Assembly (NCBI RefSeq): GCF_024345415.1
Contig: NZ_JAGQBB010000011.1
Span: 44,496-108,495, forward strand
Reading direction: 5' to 3'
DNA from: Synechococcus sp. Tobar12-5m-g
Lineage (GTDB): Bacteria; Cyanobacteriota; Cyanobacteriia; PCC-6307; Cyanobiaceae
Length of the DNA stretch: 64,000 nucleotides
The notes beneath the pieces were generated by a model. The model saw nothing but the letters and a program-made list of their open reading frames with translations, did no database searches and had not been told where the DNA came from. The position numbers were made by a program, and so were the translations under genes. Shown here one piece after another: positions 26,212 to 36,523 of the stretch (its first letter is position 1; each line of letters opens with the position of its first letter).

Positions 26212-27345
26212 GTGACTCAGGCATTTTCATCTCTGGCGAGAATGACCCTGAGACAGCTCCGCCAGGTCGCTAGTGGGCTCGGGGTCAGCCTGTACAGCCG
26301 CAAGTCCAAGCAGGAGCTGTCCGAGGCCATCGGCAGATATCAGCCCGACCAGGCCGGCGCTGCTCAATCCTCTCCAGCACCTGGAGCCAGCCTGGCCGAG
26401 ATTGAGGCCGGCCTGACGCCCGCACCCCGGCCGGATGCCCAGACCAAGGTGGTGTTTCTTCCCAGAGATCCACAGTGGGCCTACGTGTTCTGGGAGATCG
26501 CCGACAGCGATCGTCGTCAGGCCCTGGCCTCGGGCGCCAGCCAGCTCTGCCTCCGGGTCGCTGACGTGACCGGCCTCAGCGGCGGCGCCAGCCATGCCCA
26601 AGCCCTCCAGGAGGTGCCGGTCGACAGCCATGCCACCGAGTGGTATTTGCCGGTGCCGATGAGCGACCGGGATTACCGGGTGGAACTGGGCTATCGCAAG
26701 GTGGGAGGCGGCTGGATTTCACTCGGTTTTTCCGCCTCCGCCCGCGTGCCGGCCCTGCATCCCAGCGAGCAGATCCTGGATCAGTTCGTTCCGTTCTCCC
26801 TCGAGGTGGCCCCCAGCCCCGGCTCTCTGCCCAGCCCCATGGATGCGCCGTACAGCGACCTGCATGAGCGCTTGTACAAGAAAGCCACCCTCCAGAGCGG
26901 CACCCGAGGCGGCGTCAGCCCCGGCATGCGCTTCGGGCGGGGTTCCGAAGCCTTCCACGAACTCGATGAGCGCACCGACAAGCCCCAGCGCCATGGACTG
27001 ACCGACTCCGGCATTGGGGTCTGGGCCAGTGGACGCCATGAATCAGGCCTCGGCGGGGTGCCTGCCCGACAGCGTTCCTTCTGGCTGGTGGCTGACGCCG
27101 AACTGATTGTCTACGGCTCGACGGATCCCTCCGCCACACTCTTGATTGGCAACGAGATGGTTCCCCTCTCTGCCGAAGGCACGTTCCGCGTGCAAGTGCC
27201 ATTCCGTGACGGCCAGCAGCTCTATCCGATCGAGGCGATCGCCGCCGACGGAGAGCAGAAGCGCAACATCACCCTCCAGTTCGATCGCTCCACGCCCGAC
27301 GACAACACCAACCCGGCCAATCAGGCCATCGCCGAGTGGTTCTGA
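26212..27345 (+). CDS. DUF4912 protein with N-terminal Rho_N/SAP-like module
   Basis: The 377-residue protein starts at GTG 26212, preceded by a purine-rich AGGTAGG. Residues about 10-44 (MTLRQLRQVASGLGV.LYSRKSKQELSEAI) form the Rho termination factor N-terminal/SAP-like helix module, usually nucleic-acid binding. Residues about 75-200 match DUF4912: FLPRDPQWAYVFWEI, CLRVADVTG, EWYLPVPMSDRDYRVELGY and FVPFSLE. A second sandwich-like segment (LIVYGSTDPSATLLIGN) follows near residue 300. No signal or membrane segment is visible. DUF4912 proteins are uncharacterised, and a regulatory role is a guess. Confidence 0.85.
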   Translation: MTQAFSSLARMTLRQLRQVASGLGVSLYSRKSKQELSEAIGRYQPDQAGAAQSSPAPGASLAEIEAGLTPAPRPDAQTKVVFLPRDPQWAYVFWEIADSDRRQALASGASQLCLRVADVTGLSGGASHAQALQEVPVDSHATEWYLPVPMSDRDYRVELGYRKVGGGWISLGFSASARVPALHPSEQILDQFVPFSLEVAPSPGSLPSPMDAPYSDLHERLYKKATLQSGTRGGVSPGMRFGRGSEAFHELDERTDKPQRHGLTDSGIGVWASGRHESGLGGVPARQRSFWLVADAELIVYGSTDPSATLLIGNEMVPLSAEGTFRVQVPFRDGQQLYPIEAIAADGEQKRNITLQFDRSTPDDNTNPANQAIAEWF

Positions 27346-27349
27346 ACTG

Positions 27350-27523
27350 ATGCGCGCCCTGGTCGCCTTCACCCCCCTGGCCGGAAGCCTGCTTCTGCCC
27401 ATCCTGGTGCCGATCCTGATGGTGCGGTTCAGCGTCGCTGCCGGGGTGGCGACGGCGGTGGTCGCCAGTTGCCTCTGGTTTGCGCTGATGCTTCGCAGCG
27501 CCGAAATGCCGGGCCATTCTTAA
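27350..27523 (+). CDS. Small two-helix membrane protein, unknown
   Basis: A 57-residue ORF begins 5 bases after the DUF4912 stop. It has two hydrophobic helices, roughly residues 5-27 (LVAFTPLAGSLLLPILVPILM) and 30-48, and short polar ends. The composition and tight spacing suggest a genuine gene co-transcribed with the DUF4912 protein. No family recognised. Confidence 0.55.
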   Translation: MRALVAFTPLAGSLLLPILVPILMVRFSVAAGVATAVVASCLWFALMLRSAEMPGHS

Positions 27524-27605
27524 TCAGGGCAACGCCCAGGCCCCCGATTCCGCCCAAGCCGGGATCGGCGGGGAACCCTGAGGGCAGCCTTGCTTTGAGC
27601 TTGAC

Positions 27606-29060
27606 TTGGAACACCTCCTTCCGCCCAGGCCAGCTGGGTTGAGGGCCGCCCGTGCTCTGGGCCTCGTCGGTCTGGCCGTGGCCCTGGCCGGCTGCAGCGC
27701 CACGGCGCGGATCATCGGCCAGGCCCCTGCCAATCTCCCCTTGCCGCCAGGGGTGGAGGTGGCCTTCAATCACCGCAGCGACCATCAGTACCGCAGCCCG
27801 ATCGATGGCCGCCGGCGCAGCGGCGACGACCTGGAGGCCCTGGTGCTGGACACGATCCAGCGGGCCGAAACCAGGATCCAGCTGGCAGTGCAGGAACTCG
27901 CTTTGCCCAGGGTGGCCGAGGCCCTGGTTCGCAAGCACCAGGGCGGGGTCAAGGTCGAGGTGGTGCTGGAGAACACCTACAGCACCACCTGGAGCGCCCA
28001 GCACCCCAGTGATCTGAACCCCCATCAGCGGCTTCGGCACACCCAGCTCTCGGCCCTGGCCGATCGCAACCACGACGGCCAGCTCAGCGGCGAGGAACGG
28101 CGAGCGGGGGATGCGGTGGCCATCCTGCAGCGGGGCGGGGTACCCCTGATCGATGACACGGCCGACGGCAGCGCCGGCAGCGGCCTGATGCACCACAAGT
28201 TTCTGGTCGTCGATGGTCGCTGGCTGGTCACCGGATCCGCCAACTTCACCCCGTCCTGCATCCACGGCGATGCCGGTGATCCCCAGACGCTGGGCAACGT
28301 GAATCACCTGCTGCGGATCGAGAGCCGGCCCCTCGCCGCCCTGTTCAGCGCCGAATTCAACCGGATGTGGGGGGATGGTCCCGGCGGGAGTACCGACAGC
28401 CGCTTCGGCATCGGCAAGGAGTCCGGCGAGGTTCAGACGGTGATGGTCGGCCCCACCCCGGTGGAGGTGCTGTTCGCGCCCCATCGGCGCCGCGATGCCC
28501 ACAACGGACTGGCCCTGCTCGAGGAGCGCCTGGCCCAGGCCCAGACCAGCCTGGACATGGGGCTGTTCGTGTTCTCCGCCCAGGGCATCGCCGACCGGCT
28601 GGTCCAGCTGCAGCAGCGGGGGGTGCGGATCCGCCTGCTGGCCGATCCGGGGTTTGCCAGCCGTTCCTTCTCCGAGGTCCTCGACCTGCTTGGCGTGGCG
28701 ATGCCGGATCGGCTCTGCAAGCTGGAAGCCGGCAACGCCCCCTGGAAGCGGCCGATTGAGGGGGTGGGAACCCCGCAACTGGCCAGGGGCGACAAGCTGC
28801 ACCACAAGATCGCCGTGATCGACGCCAAGGATGTGATCACCGGCTCCTTCAATTGGAGTCCATCGGCGGCCCATGCCAACGACGAGACCCTGCTGATCCT
28901 TCACTCCCCGGCCCTGGCCGCCCACTTCTCGCGGGAGATGGACCGGATGTGGCAGGGTGCCGAGCTTGGCATCACGGCGCGGATGCAACGCAAACTGGAG
29001 CGGATCCGCCGGAGTTGTGGCAGCGGCACCCAGCGGCAACCCACCGTGCAACACAGCTGA
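27606..29060 (+). CDS. Phospholipase D-like lipoprotein with EF-hand-type loop
   Basis: The 484-residue protein has a lipoprotein signal (AVALAGC, cysteine at residue 30 of this frame) and two PLD-type HKD catalytic motifs: H196-x-K198-x4-D203 and H399-x-K401-x4-D406, each followed by TGS.N. It is thus a complete pseudo-dimeric phosphodiesterase/transphosphatidylase-type enzyme exposed at the cell envelope. Residues 153-164 (DRNHDGQLSGEE) match a canonical calcium-binding EF-hand loop between the N-terminal strands and the first HKD. No ATG exists near the signal. TTG 27606 is the given start; TTG 27639 gives a tighter signal peptide. Substrate unknown. Confidence 0.85.
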   Translation: MEHLLPPRPAGLRAARALGLVGLAVALAGCSATARIIGQAPANLPLPPGVEVAFNHRSDHQYRSPIDGRRRSGDDLEALVLDTIQRAETRIQLAVQELALPRVAEALVRKHQGGVKVEVVLENTYSTTWSAQHPSDLNPHQRLRHTQLSALADRNHDGQLSGEERRAGDAVAILQRGGVPLIDDTADGSAGSGLMHHKFLVVDGRWLVTGSANFTPSCIHGDAGDPQTLGNVNHLLRIESRPLAALFSAEFNRMWGDGPGGSTDSRFGIGKESGEVQTVMVGPTPVEVLFAPHRRRDAHNGLALLEERLAQAQTSLDMGLFVFSAQGIADRLVQLQQRGVRIRLLADPGFASRSFSEVLDLLGVAMPDRLCKLEAGNAPWKRPIEGVGTPQLARGDKLHHKIAVIDAKDVITGSFNWSPSAAHANDETLLILHSPALAAHFSREMDRMWQGAELGITARMQRKLERIRRSCGSGTQRQPTVQHS

Positions 29061-29068
29061 GGCCACCC

Positions 29069-30271
29069 ATGCAGCAGCCGGTGGTGATCGTCGGTGCGGG
29101 CCCGGCCGGCACCTGCCTGGCGCTGCTGCTGGCCGAGCGGGATCTGCCCGTGATCCTGGTGGAGGCCGCCAGGGATCTGGGCCGCCGCTTCCGCGGCGAG
29201 GCTCTGATGCCCTCGGGGCTCGACGCCCTCGACCAGATCGGCCTGACGCCGCTGTTGCAAACCCTTCCAGGCCGAACGCTGAGTGGCTGGGCCTTCCGGG
29301 TCAACGGCCGGGAGCTGTTCCGCGTCGACGAACCGATGGGCTCCGATCGACCCTGCACCCTGGTTTCTCAACCGGCACTGTTGAAGGCCATGATCGCCAG
29401 GGCGGGCCGGTGCGGCGGTTTCCGCTGGCTGCCGGGCCAGCGCGCCCTGGCCCTGGTGATCGAGGACGACCGGGTGGCCGGAGTGCGGCTGGCCGACGGG
29501 CGGATCCTCGCCGCCGCCCTGGTGATCGCCGCCGATGGGCGCTCCTCGCTGCTGCGGGGCAAGGCGGGGCTGGCGCTGGAGCAGAGCAGCAGCCCGATCG
29601 ATCTGCTCTGGTTCCGGCTGCCGGCCCACCCGCTCTTCGAGGCCGACAACCTGTTCCTGGTTCAGCTCGGCGCGGGAGGCGGCTTCAGCGTGTTCCACGG
29701 CGCCACCCCCGGGGAGCTGCAGCTCGGCTGGCTGCTGGCACCCGGCGCGCGGATCGAGCGGAGCGCTTCCGCCTGGGCCGAAGCCTTCGCCCAGCTCTCC
29801 CCGGACTGGCTGGCCGAGCACTTCCAGGCCCAGGCCGGGGCGATCACCCCGCCGCAAAGGCTTTCGGTGCAGGTGGGCATCGCGCCCCGCTGGCACCGGC
29901 CGGGCCTGCTGCTGCTCGGGGATGCCGCCCATCCGATGAGTCCGGTTCGGGCCCAGGGGCTCAACATGGCCCTGCGTGATGCGCTGGTGGCCGCCAACCA
30001 TCTGGTGCCCGTGCTGTGCGTTCAGGCCGGTCCCGCAGCCATCGACCGGGCCCTCGCCGCCATCCAGGCGGAGCGGGAACCGGAGATCCACCAGGCCCAG
30101 GCCCTCCAGGGCGATGAAGCCCGGCAGGGGGAGCTGCTGGCTCGAAACCCCTTGGTGCGCGATGGAGTCGCTCGGTTGAGCCCCTGGATCGGCCCTGCGC
30201 TGAAGCGCGCCTGGATGGCGCGGCAGGGTCCCCTGCGGGAGGGGTTCAGCCCCGTCCGCCTCCGGGTCTGA
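29069..30271 (+). CDS. FAD-dependent monooxygenase (PHBH/UbiH-type)
   Basis: This is a 400-residue flavoprotein. The dinucleotide-binding motif VVIVGAGPAGTCLAL is at residues 5-19, ending in an acidic VEAARDLGRRFRGE. The mid-sequence DG motif is VIAADGRSSLLRG. The second FAD motif LLLLGDAAHPMSPVRAQGLNMALRDA lies near residue 285. This is the group A aromatic-hydroxylase/dehydrogenase fold. The substrate might be a quinone, carotenoid or other aromatic, but none is indicated. The gene starts 8 bases after the PLD-like gene, so they may share a transcript. Confidence 0.85.
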   Translation: MQQPVVIVGAGPAGTCLALLLAERDLPVILVEAARDLGRRFRGEALMPSGLDALDQIGLTPLLQTLPGRTLSGWAFRVNGRELFRVDEPMGSDRPCTLVSQPALLKAMIARAGRCGGFRWLPGQRALALVIEDDRVAGVRLADGRILAAALVIAADGRSSLLRGKAGLALEQSSSPIDLLWFRLPAHPLFEADNLFLVQLGAGGGFSVFHGATPGELQLGWLLAPGARIERSASAWAEAFAQLSPDWLAEHFQAQAGAITPPQRLSVQVGIAPRWHRPGLLLLGDAAHPMSPVRAQGLNMALRDALVAANHLVPVLCVQAGPAAIDRALAAIQAEREPEIHQAQALQGDEARQGELLARNPLVRDGVARLSPWIGPALKRAWMARQGPLREGFSPVRLRV

Positions 30272-30308
30272 GCCGCGGCGATGATGGAACCCTTGCCATC
30301 GGATCTCC

Positions 30309-30758
30309 ATGGGTCGCCTTCGCCTCGTCGCCCCGTTGCTGATCACCCCCTGGCTGAGCCTCGGGTGCCTGGCCTGGTCGGCCACCGCCCTGGGCCGGGA
30401 GCTGCCCGACTATCCCAGCGCCAGCGTGTTGCGGGAGGTGCAACTGGCCACCTTCGCCTGCTCCCGCACCAACACCGAAGCGGACTGCAGCCGGGCTCGG
30501 ACCCTGGCCAATCCCCTGATGGACAACCCCCTGCTGCCGACGTTCTGCAAAGACGGCGTCTGGGACATCCTCCAGAAGGCGCAACCCGCCGCGGCCAACT
30601 CCTTCCAGCGCCGCGATGTCCTCGACCAGGCCGGCGAGCGGCTGATCAGCCGCTGCCAGGCCCGTGCCAAGCCCAAGCCAGCACCAGCACCGGGCGGGGC
30701 GGGGCCCACCGGCCTGGGGGGAGGATCGGGATTCGGCATCGGACCCGCGAAGAACTGA
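30309..30758 (+). CDS. Secreted cysteine-containing protein, unknown
   Basis: The 149-residue protein has a likely signal peptide (residues about 1-29, LLITPWLSLGCLAWSATALG), then a roughly 95-residue helical domain with four cysteines (FACSRT, ADCSRA, TFCKDG and SRCQAR), which may form two disulfides in the periplasm. The C-terminal 35 residues are proline, glycine and alanine rich. It follows the monooxygenase gene by 37 bases. I do not recognise a named family, but the cysteine pattern argues for a real, exported protein. Confidence 0.6.
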   Translation: MGRLRLVAPLLITPWLSLGCLAWSATALGRELPDYPSASVLREVQLATFACSRTNTEADCSRARTLANPLMDNPLLPTFCKDGVWDILQKAQPAAANSFQRRDVLDQAGERLISRCQARAKPKPAPAPGGAGPTGLGGGSGFGIGPAKN

Positions 30759-30775
30759 AGCCCTGCTCCTCCCGT

Positions 30776-31189
30776 TCAGGGTCGAGGACCGCTGCCCGTA
30801 GTGCCACCGCTGAGGCTGGAAAGATCGGAAGCGGCAAGTTGGAGCAGCTGGCGGGCGGTGGTCTCCATGAACCCCACGGTCCAGCCGGTGGTGACGATGA
30901 CCCGGTCAGCGAAGGCGCAGAGCTCGGAGCGCTGGCCCTGGGCCTCGCAGCTGCTCGACAACCCCAGCAGGGCATTGGTGAGCTTGCCCCGCAGGCAATG
31001 CTCCGTGCCGGACTGGGCCAGGACCGCCTCGGCCGCCGTGCGGCTGGAATTCACCGCCTCAGCGAACGGCTTGGCCTCGGCGGCGGGGGTCGTTGCGGCG
31101 AGGCCAGCTGTGGCGGTGAAGGTCAAAACCAAGGCGGGAAGCAGGGATCCCCATGGCACTAGATACCCCATCCGGCGCATCGATATCAA
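30776..31189 (-). CDS. Secreted helical protein, unknown
   Basis: The 137-residue protein has an N-terminal signal peptide (GSLLPALVLTFTATAGLA) and a mature part of about 100 residues with three cysteines (EHCLRG, SSCEAQ and ELCAFAD), predicted helical. Start options are ATG 31189 or the ATG six codons later. It is convergent with the preceding secreted protein, sharing a 17-base gap. The two proteins have similar size and cysteine-rich helical character but no clear sequence identity. The function is unknown. Confidence 0.6.
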   Translation of the reverse strand: MISMRRMGYLVPWGSLLPALVLTFTATAGLAATTPAAEAKPFAEAVNSSRTAAEAVLAQSGTEHCLRGKLTNALLGLSSSCEAQGQRSELCAFADRVIVTTGWTVGFMETTARQLLQLAASDLSSLSGGTTGSGPRP

Positions 31190-31213
31190 AGCGAAATCAT
31201 CAATCCACGGTAG

Positions 31214-32938
<1,725 letters not shown>

Positions 32939-32955
32939 GCTTGTGCCCCCCAGCC

Positions 32956-33246
32956 TCAGTCGCTCCGTCCATCGAGGGGGGCGCCGGGCTGGCCGCGGCG
33001 GGTGAGGCTGATCTGGCGCAGGCTCTCGCCCCAGACGCCGCAGAATGCCGCCATCCCCGCCACCACCACCCAGAAGCGGGGATGAAGCGGTGGCAGCAAT
33101 TCGCCAGGTGTTCGCGACACCCGGTGGGCCAGGGTCAGCAGCACCAATGCAGCAGCCAGGTTGATCAGGCCCGCCAGCAGGATGCGGCGGCGATCGACCC
33201 GCAACTGGCGGCGGGGGCAATAGCCGGCAGGCCGGGGAAGGGGCAT
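32956..33246 (-). CDS. Small two-helix membrane protein of RND module 1
   Basis: The 96-residue protein has two hydrophobic segments, about residues 21-42 (RILLAGLINLAAALVLLTLAH) and 57-75 (RFWVVVAGMAAFCGVWG), then a basic tail beginning ESLRQISLTRRG. It directly follows the upstream RND pump gene (1-base gap) and matches, in size, topology and key segments (RILLAG, TP-E, then ESLRQ), the 94-residue protein that follows the second pump at 37.7-38.0 kb. It is probably an accessory subunit or modulator. No named family recognised. Confidence 0.65.
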   Translation of the reverse strand: MPLPRPAGYCPRRQLRVDRRRILLAGLINLAAALVLLTLAHRVSRTPGELLPPLHPRFWVVVAGMAAFCGVWGESLRQISLTRRGQPGAPLDGRSD

Positions 33247-33247
33247 T

Positions 33248-36200
33248 TCAGGTGGCCGGTCCTGCCGGCAGCACCGGTTCGGTGGCCTGGCTGGCCGGGA
33301 ACCAGGTCGCTTCCAGTTGCTTCATTAGCACATAGAAGGAAGGCACCACGAACAGGCTGAGCCCGGTGGCCACCAGGAGCCCACCGAAGATCACTGCCCC
33401 GAGCGACTGCTGGCTGAGCGCCCCGGCCCCTGAGGCCACCAGCAGGGGAAAGAAGCCGGCCAGGGCCGCCATCGCCGTCATCAGGATCGGGCGCAGCCGG
33501 GAGCAGGCGGCCGCCATCGCCGCTTCTGTGGCGGTCATCCCCTGCTCCATGCGCTGGTTGGCCAAATCCACGATCAGGATGCCGTTCTTGGCCGCCAGGC
33601 CAATCAGCGTCACTAGGCCCACCTGGGCATAGACGTTGTTCACCTGGCCGCGCAACACCAGGAACATCAGCGCCCCGAGCATGGCCAGGGGCACCGTCAT
33701 CAGAATGACCAGCGGATCGATGTAACTGCCGTACTGGGCCGAGAGCACCAGGTACACCACCACGATTCCCAGGGCAAACACCAGAATCGCCAGGGCGCCC
33801 GCCTGCACCTCCGAGCGGCTCAGGGCCGACCAGGCCGAGCCGATGTTGGAGAAATTGAAGCGGCGGAACACAGCGGCGATCGTATCGATCGCCTGGCCGC
33901 TGCTCTTGCCGACAGCCTCCACCCCCTGGATCAGCACCGTGCGGTAGAGATCGAAGTGGCTGATGATCGGCGGGGCGCTGTCGAGGCGGGCCTTCACCAC
34001 ATTGGAGAGCGGCACCAGCTCGCCGGCGCGGTTGCTGATGTTGAGGTTCTTCAGGTCCTGGATCATGCCGCGATGGCTGGCATCCGCCTGTACGTACACC
34101 TGCCGGTACTGCTGCTGCTCGTAGGTCTGATTCACGAAGCTGCCGCCGGTGAGGGTGCCCAGGGCCTCCATGGCGGCGCTGTAGTCGATGTCGAGCGAGG
34201 CCATGCGGTCGCGGTCCACATCCAGCCGCCAGACCGGGGCATCACTGACGAACTGGGTGTAGAGGTTGCCGAAGCTGCCGGTGGAGCGGGCCTTGGCGAT
34301 CAGCTCCCGCGCCAGGCCGGCCAGTTCGGTGGGGCTGTAGCCACCATTGCTGAGGTCGTTGAACTGGAAGGAGAGCCCCCCCTGGGCACCGAAGCCCGGC
34401 ACGGCGGCTGGCGCCTGGGCCAGCACGATTGCCCCGGGGATCCTGGAAAAAGCCTTGTTCAGCCGCTCGATGATCGCGTTGGCCGATTGCTCGGGGCTGG
34501 TGCGTTCCTCGATCGGCTTGAGGCCGAAGAAGAAGATGCCCTGGTTGAGTGAACCGCCGTTGAAGCCGGCCCCTCCCACCAGCTCACCAGACACCACATC
34601 GGCCTCCTTGGCGATGATTTTGCGGGCCTGATCCGCCACCAGCATGGTGGCCTCGATCGACGATTGGGCGGGCAGCTGAATGATGCCCAGGCCATAGCCC
34701 TGGTCCTCGGTGGGAACGAAGCCGGTGGGAATGAGCACGAAGGCGGCACCGGTGACCAGAACACCGCCCAGCAACGCCACCGCCACAAACCTCCTCAGGC
34801 GGATCACCTGCTGGAGCAGGGCGGCATAGCCGCGGGCAACCTGCTCGAAGGCCTTGTTGAAGGCGGTGAAGATGGGCATCAGGAAGGTGCCCACCACCGC
34901 ACCCACCACGCCGAGCACCAGGGCCAGCAACCAGCCGCCCGCCAGGGTGCCGTAGAGCGCACCGAAAGCCCCGCCGATCGCCGTCCAGCGCCAGCCTCGG
35001 GGCTCGGTCTTGCCGCCCCCCAGCAGCAACGCCGACTGCAGCGGCTTGCCGGTGATGGCATTGAAGGTGGACACGATGATCGAAAACACGATCGTGAGCG
35101 CGAACTGGCGGTAGATCACCCCGGTGGCTCCAGGGAAGAAGGCCACGGGAACGAACACAGCCAGCAGCACCAGGGCCGTGGCCAGAATCGCGCCGGTGAG
35201 TTCCTTCATCGCATTCGAGGCGGCCACGAAGGGTGGATCGCCCGCTTCGATGCGCGCCGAAACGGCCTCCACCACCACGATCGCGTCATCCACCACCAGG
35301 CCGGTGGCGAGGATGATGCCCAGAAGCGTGAGTTCGTTGATCGAGAAGCCGAAGGCCTTCACGAACACCATCGCGCCCAGCAGGGCGATCGGCAGAGCGA
35401 GGGCCGGCACGGCGGTGGCCTTCCAGTCTTGGAGGAACAGGAAGATGATCAGCAGCACCAGCACCACCGCATCGCGCAGGGCATCGAGGGCCCCTTCGAT
35501 CGAGGCGTTGATGAAGTCGGTCTGGTCGAACACCTTCTCCAGCAGTACACCGGGCGGCAAGGAATTGCGGAACTGGGTCAGCACCGCATCGACGGCATTG
35601 GCCGTGGTGATCGCATTGCTGCCTGGCAACTGGATGACGCCAAAACCAACAGAGGGATAGCCGGTGATGGCGTTGACGGCCGACTGGTTGAAGTTCTGGA
35701 AGGCATACTCAGCTCGGCCCACATCACCCAGACGAATCAGCCCGCCATCGGGCCCTTTCGAAAGAATGAGCTTTTCAAACTCAGCAACCGTTTCCAGGTT
35801 TCCATTCACCAGAATCGGGAAGGTGGAACGGTTGCTTGGCAGCGATGGCGGTCCACCGATGCTGCCAGCAATCACGACCACGTTCTGCGCTTTCAGCGCA
35901 TTCACCACATCGGCGACAGAAAGATTGAACCGGGAGAGCCGCAGCGGATCCACCCACAGACGGAAAGCCGGATCACTGGCGCCGAAGATGTTGACCTGAC
36001 CCACCCCATCGGCGCGGGTAAGCGGATAAAGCAGATTGAGCTGCACCAGCCCATTGAGGTAATTCCGGTCGAACTGTCCTTCGCTTGACGTGATGTTGTA
36101 AACCAGAAGGTAGCTGCCCGAGGTCTGTTGAACCGTCACCCCCTGGGCATTCACCTGGGGAGGCAGCTGCGGAGTGGCGGTCTGCACCCGATTGAGCACA

Positions 36201-36523
36201 TTCACCTGATCGATATCAGGATTGGTGCCCGGCTTGAAATAGACGTTGATCTGGCTGCTGCCCTCGCCGGTGCTGGTGGACGTGATGTAGTCCATGCCGG
36301 GGGCGCCGTTGATCTGCTCCTCGAGAGGGCCGGTCACGGCACTCTCCACCGTGAGCGCATCCGCCCCGGGGAGGCTGGCGTTCACCTGGATCGTGGGCGG
36401 GGCGATGTTCGGCAGATTCTCGATCGGCAGCAGCGGAAGGCTGATCACCCCCGCCAGCAGGATCAGCACGCTGCACACCGTGCTGAGCACGGGGCGGCGA
36501 ATGAAGGTATCCGAAAGGCTCAT
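33248..36523 (-). CDS. RND (HAE1) efflux pump, module 1
   Basis: This is a 1091-residue hydrophobe/amphiphile exporter of the AcrB type with two repeats of one helix, a large periplasmic domain and five helices. The N-terminus is FIRRPVLSTVCSVLILLAG. The proton-relay pair D412-D413 lies in GLVVDDAIVVVE, and the TM10 lysine is in GLAAKNGILIVDLANQ. Residues about 513-553 form an extra glycine-rich hydrophobic hairpin after TM6 that AcrB lacks. It overlaps the adaptor stop by four bases. No TolC-type channel is in the window. Drug, lipid or siderophore export is possible; no substrate is indicated. Confidence 0.93.
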   Translation of the reverse strand: MSLSDTFIRRPVLSTVCSVLILLAGVISLPLLPIENLPNIAPPTIQVNASLPGADALTVESAVTGPLEEQINGAPGMDYITSTSTGEGSSQINVYFKPGTNPDIDQVNVLNRVQTATPQLPPQVNAQGVTVQQTSGSYLLVYNITSSEGQFDRNYLNGLVQLNLLYPLTRADGVGQVNIFGASDPAFRLWVDPLRLSRFNLSVADVVNALKAQNVVVIAGSIGGPPSLPSNRSTFPILVNGNLETVAEFEKLILSKGPDGGLIRLGDVGRAEYAFQNFNQSAVNAITGYPSVGFGVIQLPGSNAITTANAVDAVLTQFRNSLPPGVLLEKVFDQTDFINASIEGALDALRDAVVLVLLIIFLFLQDWKATAVPALALPIALLGAMVFVKAFGFSINELTLLGIILATGLVVDDAIVVVEAVSARIEAGDPPFVAASNAMKELTGAILATALVLLAVFVPVAFFPGATGVIYRQFALTIVFSIIVSTFNAITGKPLQSALLLGGGKTEPRGWRWTAIGGAFGALYGTLAGGWLLALVLGVVGAVVGTFLMPIFTAFNKAFEQVARGYAALLQQVIRLRRFVAVALLGGVLVTGAAFVLIPTGFVPTEDQGYGLGIIQLPAQSSIEATMLVADQARKIIAKEADVVSGELVGGAGFNGGSLNQGIFFFGLKPIEERTSPEQSANAIIERLNKAFSRIPGAIVLAQAPAAVPGFGAQGGLSFQFNDLSNGGYSPTELAGLARELIAKARSTGSFGNLYTQFVSDAPVWRLDVDRDRMASLDIDYSAAMEALGTLTGGSFVNQTYEQQQYRQVYVQADASHRGMIQDLKNLNISNRAGELVPLSNVVKARLDSAPPIISHFDLYRTVLIQGVEAVGKSSGQAIDTIAAVFRRFNFSNIGSAWSALSRSEVQAGALAILVFALGIVVVYLVLSAQYGSYIDPLVILMTVPLAMLGALMFLVLRGQVNNVYAQVGLVTLIGLAAKNGILIVDLANQRMEQGMTATEAAMAAACSRLRPILMTAMAALAGFFPLLVASGAGALSQQSLGAVIFGGLLVATGLSLFVVPSFYVLMKQLEATWFPASQATEPVLPAGPAT

